Shown: in pieces, positions 34,134-38,337 of the stretch | How positions within the stretch are numbered: the stretch's first letter is position 1 | Layout of the letters: each line of letters begins with the position of its first letter | NCBI GenBank assembly: GCA_031272035.1 | Contig: JAISUO010000057.1 | Coordinates: 1 to 38,337 of the forward strand | Source of the DNA: Synergistaceae bacterium | Lineage (GTDB): Bacteria > Synergistota > Synergistia > Synergistales > Aminobacteriaceae | Length of the DNA: 38,337 nt | Direction: 5' to 3' | The notes under the pieces: generated by a model | The model's input: only the letters and a program-made list of their open reading frames with translations | Databases searched by the model: none | Told to the model about the DNA's origin: nothing | Program-made: the position numbers and the translations under genes

Positions 34134-34742
34134 TTGCCGGTTGGGCAGGACATAAAAGATTATTTTTCCCGCCATTTTCTGGGGAGAATAAAAATAAAAA
34201 ATCTGAATTGTGCTATGGAGCCGTTGCAGGTTGTCGCTCTGCGTCGGGAGGTGAAAACGTATCCGATTCGTACAAAAATGAACGTCATAGGTTCCGCATT
34301 TTTTACGTTTTCAGGCGTTGCCTGCTCCAACAGAGGATTCCGTTTTTCCGGAGAGCTGGTAAAGACCAGAGGTGCGAAAATTGCCCGCTATATTCCTGAA
34401 GAAATACGGATTCGCAGTGTCACATGGCTGAGGGCAAAAGTGCGCAGCGACAAAAAACGGATGGAAGTGCTTCCTCAGGAGCGGACAAGCCGTTTGCAGT
34501 GGCAGCGTTTGCGTCCTCAACAACGGGGAGAGGTTCTTCTGGCGTGGTTTGGCCCTATCGTCGAAGAGGCAATTGTCAAATTGACGCTGAACAAGCAACA
34601 GGGAACTCTTTTAATCTGGTATAATCCGCAGAGCAGACATTTCAACGCCAGTGGATTATATTTATACAGACGGCTGGGTATCGGTGAGAATTTGGAATGG
34701 CGCTGGGTTTCGTTTTCTTCGGCAGAGGCGCTTAAAATATAA
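34134..34742 (+). CDS. Hypothetical basic protein in the flagellar operon
   Basis: 202 residues from TTG 34134; GGAGG inside the end of the previous gene serves as ribosome site. Very basic, with clusters such as KIKNLN, LRREVK, SDKKR and RLQWQRLRPQQR. No membrane span or signal peptide. The C-terminal half has strand-like WRWVSFSS and TLLIWYNPQSRHFNASG. A nucleic-acid or acidic-partner role would suit the charge, but I recognise no family. It is 20 nt from the S1-domain gene, so probably the same operon. Confidence 0.6.
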   Translation: MPVGQDIKDYFSRHFLGRIKIKNLNCAMEPLQVVALRREVKTYPIRTKMNVIGSAFFTFSGVACSNRGFRFSGELVKTRGAKIARYIPEEIRIRSVTWLRAKVRSDKKRMEVLPQERTSRLQWQRLRPQQRGEVLLAWFGPIVEEAIVKLTLNKQQGTLLIWYNPQSRHFNASGLYLYRRLGIGENLEWRWVSFSSAEALKI

Positions 34743-34762
34743 TCGGGGGGTTCGTAATACTA

Positions 34763-35191
34763 ATGGTTGAGGAGAAGAAGGCAGAGACTTCTTCGGTTCG
34801 GGTAGGTGACCTGACTGAGTGTACAGTGGAACAGATCATGCCTTATGGCGCGTTTGTGAGGCTGCCGACGGGACAGAAAGGAATGGTGCATATCTCCGAG
34901 CTTTCTTTCAATTTCGTGAAAAAGGTCGAGGATATACTCTCGTTACAACAGACCGTCAAAGCCAGGGTGATCAAAATCGACGAAAAAGGACGTATTGACC
35001 TTTCTCTGAAAAAGGTCGAAGAGCGTCCGTTGATTCAGGCGCCTGTAACGAAGGAAGACAAGGACAGCTTTGAGAAAAAAATGGCTTCTTTCCTCAAACT
35101 CAGTGAATCCAAAATAGCGGATTTGAACAGTAAGCTGAATTCCTCCAAATCAGGAAGAAAAAAATCGGGGGGCGGCAGACCCAAAAGCTGA
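34763..35191 (+). CDS. S1 RNA-binding domain protein
   Basis: 142 residues. A single S1 (OB-fold) domain occupies about 10-80: VRVGDLTECTVEQIMPYGAFVRL, GQKGMVHISELS, then IDLSLKKVEE. The rest is a Lys/Ser-rich tail ending SGRKKSGGGRPKS, likely disordered. It resembles the YugI/general-stress 13-type or YabR-type single-S1 proteins that bind RNA or ribosomes. ATG 34763 has a GGGGGG run about 12 nt upstream. Last gene before the intrinsic terminator at 35360. Confidence 0.85.
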   Translation: MVEEKKAETSSVRVGDLTECTVEQIMPYGAFVRLPTGQKGMVHISELSFNFVKKVEDILSLQQTVKARVIKIDEKGRIDLSLKKVEERPLIQAPVTKEDKDSFEKKMASFLKLSESKIADLNSKLNSSKSGRKKSGGGRPKS

Positions 35192-35326
35192 ATAAACAGT
35201 TTGCAGACCTTATAAATAAAGAAACATTGAATTTCTATTGAAGTGGATTATTGAAGTAAATTTGAAATTATAAAAGTGAAGTTAAAATTGTACTCAAACT
35301 TGAGCTTGAACTTTAAAAAGAGAAAC
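35192..35326 (+). other. AT-rich spacer with repeated TTGAA words
   Basis: 135 nt very rich in A/T with many imperfect repeats of TTGAA/ATTGAAGT (for example near 35226-35256). TATAAA is present around 35268 but no -35 at correct spacing. No hairpin here; the terminator follows at 35360. Composition differs sharply from the flanking genes. Confidence 0.5.
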
Positions 35327-36007
35327 ATGTTCCCGAAGGTTTTTGTATCGGATTTGGCCGGGGAGAGAAAAAATCTCCCCTTTTTTTATCAATCCCTGAG
35401 ACGAAACGACTCCGCGATCCTGCTGCGCCAGATGCGAGGAAAAAAGTTCGCCCCCGCTATTATTGCCGGAGTGGGAGAGCGGTGCTGTTTTGGTTGTCCG
35501 AGGGTGATCGTGTGCTCCCCCCTGCGGGGATTTTCCCCCTTTCCCACGTCTTTCTGGCTGACCTGTCCCTGGCTCCTGCGTATCATCGGGACAGCCGAGT
35601 CCGGAGGAGGAGTGGCTGAACTGGAATCCTGGATAGAAGAGCGGGGGTATGACGCGTGGATTGCCTTCAATGTGTTGCATCAGAGGTTGCGGCTTGCGAT
35701 GTTGTCCCCGGTGCGTCAGAAATTTCTGCGATCTTACAAAGCGCGGCTTTTTGATTCCCTTCGCCGGGGTGGTGTGGGAGGTATTCGCTGTCAGGGGAGC
35801 GTTTTGGAACGTGAAGTTCACGTAAAATGTCTGCATCTTCAGGTGGCTTCATGGCTGACCCTGAGATACCATCCAGGAGAACTCTGGCTTGCCGAAAACG
35901 GTCTGGGGCAGGACTGTGACGGAAAAATGTGTGATCTTTGTGTGGGGGAGGAAGACGAACGGTGTGGAAAGGACGTTTTAAGGAAGAAACGGAACAGGTC
36001 GTTCTGA
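35327..36007 (+). CDS. DUF501 family protein, start uncertain
   Basis: From ATG 35327 it has 226 residues; from ATG 35432 it would have 191. The DUF501 core is clear: RQMRGKKFAPAIIAGVGERC, CFGCPRVIV, then FSPFPTSFWLTCPWLLRIIG, matching the family pattern of a Cys-containing turn followed by PFPTxxWLTCP. A C-terminal Cys-rich part (CDGKMCDLCVGEEDERC) could bind metal. Function of DUF501 is unknown. An intrinsic terminator lies at 35360-35387, inside the frame of the longer version, while homology appears to begin upstream of the second ATG. Neither start has a good ribosome site. The gene overlaps argH by 46 nt. Confidence 0.7.
   Translation: MFPKVFVSDLAGERKNLPFFYQSLRRNDSAILLRQMRGKKFAPAIIAGVGERCCFGCPRVIVCSPLRGFSPFPTSFWLTCPWLLRIIGTAESGGGVAELESWIEERGYDAWIAFNVLHQRLRLAMLSPVRQKFLRSYKARLFDSLRRGGVGGIRCQGSVLEREVHVKCLHLQVASWLTLRYHPGELWLAENGLGQDCDGKMCDLCVGEEDERCGKDVLRKKRNRSF
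35360..35387 (+). terminator. Intrinsic terminator after the flagellar-region operon
   Basis: A 7-bp perfect stem GGGGAGA/TCTCCCC (35360-35366 and 35374-35380) with an A-rich 7-nt loop and an immediate run of seven T (35381-35387). It is 168 nt after the S1-domain stop. Because the DUF501 frame may already have begun, it could instead be an attenuator. Confidence 0.85.
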
Positions 36008-37380
36008 AGTTTTCACAGTCTTTGGATGTGGACTGGAGACTTTACGATCATGATATTCGGGGCAGTATCGCTCATGTGCGGATGTTGGGGGCCGTCGGGC
36101 TTCTGGAGAACGGCGAGGCCGAACGGATTGAGGAAGGCCTCCGCACGGTGCGTGAGGAAATCCGCAGAGGGGAGTTCCAACCCTCTGAGAGCCTCGAAGA
36201 TGTCCATATGAATATCGAAAGCCGCCTGACGGAGCTGTTGGGCCCTGCGGGAGCAAAAGTCCATACGGGACGAAGCCGCAACGATCAGATCGCGACGACG
36301 GTGCGTCTTTACCTGAAAGATCGTCTTATGGATTTGCAGGAGGCTCTTTTTGCCTTGTTGTCCGCATTTTTGGACAGGGCGGAAAATCAGGTCGATATTG
36401 TTGTACCGGGCTATACGCACCTTCAGCAGGCTCAGCCTGTTTCCATGGGACATTACTGGATGGCGTGGTTCGAGGCGTTTTCAAGGGACTGCAACCGGCT
36501 GGAGTCCGCGTTTGCCGCGCTTTCCGAATGCCCGTTGGGCGCGGGGGCCCTGGCGGGGTCCACTCTGCCTCTCGACCGGGAGATGACCTCTCGGCTGCTG
36601 GGGTTCGACGGACCAACGCGTAACAGTATGGATACGGTAGCGCAGCGGGATTACATGGCGGATATTCATCATTTTGCCGCGCTCTTTGCCGTTCATGCCA
36701 GCCGTCTTGCCGAAGATCTGGTCATTTACTCCACGCAGGAGTTTGGGTGGATGAAGCTTCCCGACTCCTTCTGCACAGGCTCCAGTATCATGCCCCAGAA
36801 AAAAAATCCGGACGTACCGGAGCTGATACGCGGCAGGACAGGAAAAGTTCTGGGTCACATGTTGGATCTGCTGGTGACGATGAAAGGGATCCCCATGTCC
36901 TACGATCGGGACCTGCAGTCGGACAAATGGGGGCTTTTCGAATCTCTTGGAACTGTTGACGGAATATTGGAGGTTTTGATTCCTCTGATTCTGAGGACAG
37001 AAGTGGACGAAACGACAGCCCGTGCCGGACTGGGCCGTGGTTTTGCTCTTTCCACCGACATCGCGGAGTACCTCGTGAGAAAGGGAATCCCCTTCAGGGA
37101 CGCGCATTGGAAAGTTGGAAAACTTGTGAAATACTGTATTGATGCGAAGAAACGCTTTGAAGACCTGACTCCTGAAGAATGGAAGGAACAGCTTCCCGAA
37201 GCAGGGGAGGATCTTCTTCCCCTTCTGACCCTGGAGCAAAGCGTGGCGCGGCGTCAGACCTTCGGAGGGACTGCTTTCAATCAGGTTCGGACGCAGATTG
37301 CTGAAGGGCAAAAATGGCTTTCCGGTAAAAAAGAAGCCGTGGATGTTCTTAGAAAAAAATGGGAAAGTTACGCTCTGTAA
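35962..37380 (+). CDS. argH: Argininosuccinate lyase
   Basis: Splits argininosuccinate into arginine and fumarate, the last step of arginine synthesis. 472 residues from GTG 35962 (VWKGRFKEETEQVVLKFSQS), the family start, with GGAGG 10 nt upstream. The superfamily signature GSSIMPQKKNP is at 273-283, the catalytic Ser lying within it. HTGRSRNDQIAT and HLQQAQPVSMGHY are also typical. The start lies inside the 3' end of the DUF501 gene. argG and other arginine genes are not nearby. Confidence 0.96.
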   Translation: MWKGRFKEETEQVVLKFSQSLDVDWRLYDHDIRGSIAHVRMLGAVGLLENGEAERIEEGLRTVREEIRRGEFQPSESLEDVHMNIESRLTELLGPAGAKVHTGRSRNDQIATTVRLYLKDRLMDLQEALFALLSAFLDRAENQVDIVVPGYTHLQQAQPVSMGHYWMAWFEAFSRDCNRLESAFAALSECPLGAGALAGSTLPLDREMTSRLLGFDGPTRNSMDTVAQRDYMADIHHFAALFAVHASRLAEDLVIYSTQEFGWMKLPDSFCTGSSIMPQKKNPDVPELIRGRTGKVLGHMLDLLVTMKGIPMSYDRDLQSDKWGLFESLGTVDGILEVLIPLILRTEVDETTARAGLGRGFALSTDIAEYLVRKGIPFRDAHWKVGKLVKYCIDAKKRFEDLTPEEWKEQLPEAGEDLLPLLTLEQSVARRQTFGGTAFNQVRTQIAEGQKWLSGKKEAVDVLRKKWESYAL

Positions 37381-37439
37381 TAAAACGATTTTTTAGGTAT
37401 TATCAGGGAAAACCAGCTCGAAAAATACGGCTCAGGGAC

Positions 37440-37468
37440 TTGACAGAGCAGAACTGCACCTGTAAAAT
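37440..37468 (+). promoter_or_regulatory. Sigma-70-type promoter of the Thr-Tyr-Thr tRNA cluster
   Basis: TTGACA at 37440-37445, a 17-nt spacer and TAAAAT at 37463-37468. The first tRNA begins at 37505, so the leader is about 30 nt. Confidence 0.88.
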
Positions 37469-37504
37469 GCTGATTTGTACTGTGAGATAGCCGAGATGAG
37501 GCTT

Positions 37505-37580
37505 GCCGGTGTAGCTCAGTTGGTAGAGCAGCTGACTTGTAATCAGCAGGTCGTCCGTTCAAGTCGGATCGCCGGCTCCA
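37505..37580 (+). tRNA. tRNA-Thr (anticodon TGT)
   Basis: 76 nt with encoded CCA. Acceptor GCCGGTG/CGCCGGC, anticodon stem CTGAC.../GTCAG-type with loop CTTGTAA, giving TGT. First of three tRNAs in one transcript. Confidence 0.95.
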
Positions 37581-37599
37581 ATCAGTAAAAGTTTTAAGG

Positions 37600-37685
37600 G
37601 GTGGAGTGGCCGAGTGGTCAAAGGCAACAGACTGTAAATCTGTCGGCTAGCGCCTACGTTGGTTCGAACCCAACCTCCACCACCA
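37600..37685 (+). tRNA. tRNA-Tyr (anticodon GTA)
   Basis: 86 nt with encoded CCA and the long variable arm expected of bacterial tRNA-Tyr. Acceptor GGTGGAG/CTCCACC, anticodon loop CTGTAAA giving GTA, T loop TTCGAAC. Lies 19 nt after tRNA-Thr(TGT). Confidence 0.95.
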
Positions 37686-37693
37686 TTTTATAA

Positions 37694-37769
37694 GCCGACT
37701 TAGCTCAGCAGGTAGAGCACATCCATGGTAAGGATGGGGTCTCCGGTTCGAGTCCGGAAGTCGGCTCCA
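37694..37769 (+). tRNA. tRNA-Thr (anticodon GGT)
   Basis: 76 nt with encoded CCA. Acceptor GCCGACT/AGTCGGC, anticodon stem CATCC/GGATG with loop ATGGTAA, giving GGT. Lies 8 nt after tRNA-Tyr. Order Thr-Tyr-Thr before tuf recalls thrU-tyrU-glyT-thrT-tufB of enterobacteria, minus the glycine tRNA. Confidence 0.95.
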
Positions 37770-37778
37770 GCGTTTCGA

Positions 37779-37816
37779 AGAGATCCGGCCTTCCGATTTC
37801 GGCGCGGGTCTCTTTT
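37779..37816 (+). terminator. Terminator of the tRNA cluster
   Basis: AGAGATCCG (37779-37787) pairs with CGGGTCTCT (37805-37813), 9 bp with one U-G. An inner GCC/GGC extends the stem, and TTTT follows. It lies 10 nt after the last tRNA. Confidence 0.75.
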
Positions 37817-37888
37817 GCGTAAGCGTTGAGAATAAAACGGCGTCGGAAGATTTTTCGGATCGCCCGGAGATTGTTCCGGCAAAGCCCC

Positions 37889-37918
37889 TTGAGGGCGGAT
37901 ATTCCCCATACGTATTAT
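37889..37918 (+). promoter_or_regulatory. Probable tuf promoter
   Basis: TTGAGG at 37889-37894, an 18-nt spacer and TATTAT at 37913-37918. This would give a short leader of about 20 nt before the tuf start with its GGGAGG site (37931-37936). Confidence 0.55.
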
Positions 37919-37944
37919 GGGAGAAAACAGGGGAGGCTCAAGAG

Positions 37945-38337
37945 ATGGCAAAGGCGAAGTACGAGTTCCCCGGGGACGACATACCGATAATTCGGGGATC
38001 GGCGTTGAAGGCTTTGGAGTCGGACGCGGACGACGAGTGGACGAAGGGCATAATCGAGTTGATGGACGCGTGCGACAATTATATCCCGACGCCGGTTCGC
38101 GAGACGGAGAAGCCGTTCCTGATGCCGATAGAGGACGTGTTCACGATAACTGGCCGCGGCACGGTAGTTACTGGCAGGGTTGAGAGAGGAATCATCAAGC
38201 CGGCGGACGAAGTGGAGATAGTCGGAATAAAGGATACGCAGAAGACTGTGGCGACGAGCCTTGAGATGTTCAGGAAGATACTGGACAACGCGCAGGCAGG
38301 AGACAACGTGGGAGTGCTTTTGCGCGGCACAGGCAAG
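37945..38337 (+). CDS. tuf: Elongation factor Tu lacking most of its GTPase domain, 3' end beyond window
   Basis: 131 codons to the window edge with no stop. ATG 37945 follows GGGAGG by 8 nt. The frame starts MAKAK, the normal EF-Tu N-terminus, and continues at once with [20 protein letters not shown], which in a normal EF-Tu lies near residue 175 at the end of domain 1. Domain 2 then follows intact ([45 protein letters not shown]). The P loop GHxDHGKT, DCPGH and NKxD motifs are all absent, so the product cannot bind GTP. Either a true in-frame deletion of about 170 codons in one of two tuf copies, or an assembly artefact between tuf copies. Ile codons are unusually often ATA. It would be non-functional as EF-Tu. 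Confidence 0.85.
   Translation, partial: MAKAKYEFPGDDIPIIRGSALKALESDADDEWTKGIIELMDACDNYIPTPVRETEKPFLMPIEDVFTITGRGTVVTGRVERGIIKPADEVEIVGIKDTQKTVATSLEMFRKILDNAQAGDNVGVLLRGTGK

Overview
The window looks like a chromosomal segment of a flagellated, diderm bacterium, most likely a member of the Synergistota (Synergistetes). Evidence: GC-rich coding with frequent GTG/TTG starts behind strong GGAGG sites; an outer-membrane beta-barrel protein ending in Phe; a secreted protein whose C-terminus resembles the Synerg-CTERM sorting signal; and a Firmicutes-like flhA-flhF-flhG-cheBACD-sigma order in an organism with an outer membrane. The assignment is inference from gene content, not from a marker phylogeny.

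Layout. 1-632: three tiny, tightly packed genes of phage or mobile-element character, with repeated GTTACAA words, abutting the 3' side of a tRNA-Val (minus strand, own promoter and terminator). 956-4791 (minus): rluD and ileS, coupled by a TTGA overlap. 5020-8007 (plus): yebC-ruvC-ruvA-ruvB, i.e. Holliday-junction processing. 8235-17692: spoIID/lytB-like and mltG peptidoglycan lytic transglycosylases interleaved with queA, ftsK, thiamine pyrophosphokinase and metG; metG has its own promoter and a possibly folded leader. 17706-20980: a DUF2157/GDYXXLXY membrane pair, a convergent outer-membrane protein and the Synerg-CTERM-like secreted protein.

21218-33183 is a long flagellar/chemotaxis operon: flhA, flhF, flhG, a PilZ protein, cheB, cheA, cheC, cheD, a FliA-type sigma factor and a FapA/DUF342 protein. 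It resembles the end of the Bacillus fla/che operon but has no cheW. It runs on through three proteins I cannot identify and an S1-domain protein. After an intrinsic terminator come a DUF501 gene and argH. The right end is a tRNA-Thr(TGT)/Tyr(GTA)/Thr(GGT) cluster with promoter and terminator, followed by a tuf gene with its own promoter.

The most striking anomaly is that this tuf reading frame joins the first five EF-Tu codons directly to the end of the GTPase domain, so about 170 residues of the G domain are missing in frame. A second theme is a set of short tandem duplications (period 13-17 nt) in many intergenic spacers and, in frame, in the FtsK linker. I saw no CRISPR array, insertion sequence or rRNA. 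No clear new multi-gene system is evident; the best candidates for something undescribed are the three unknown genes at 33207-34742, the Synerg-CTERM-like protein, the tuf deletion and a terminator-like hairpin inside the DUF501 frame.
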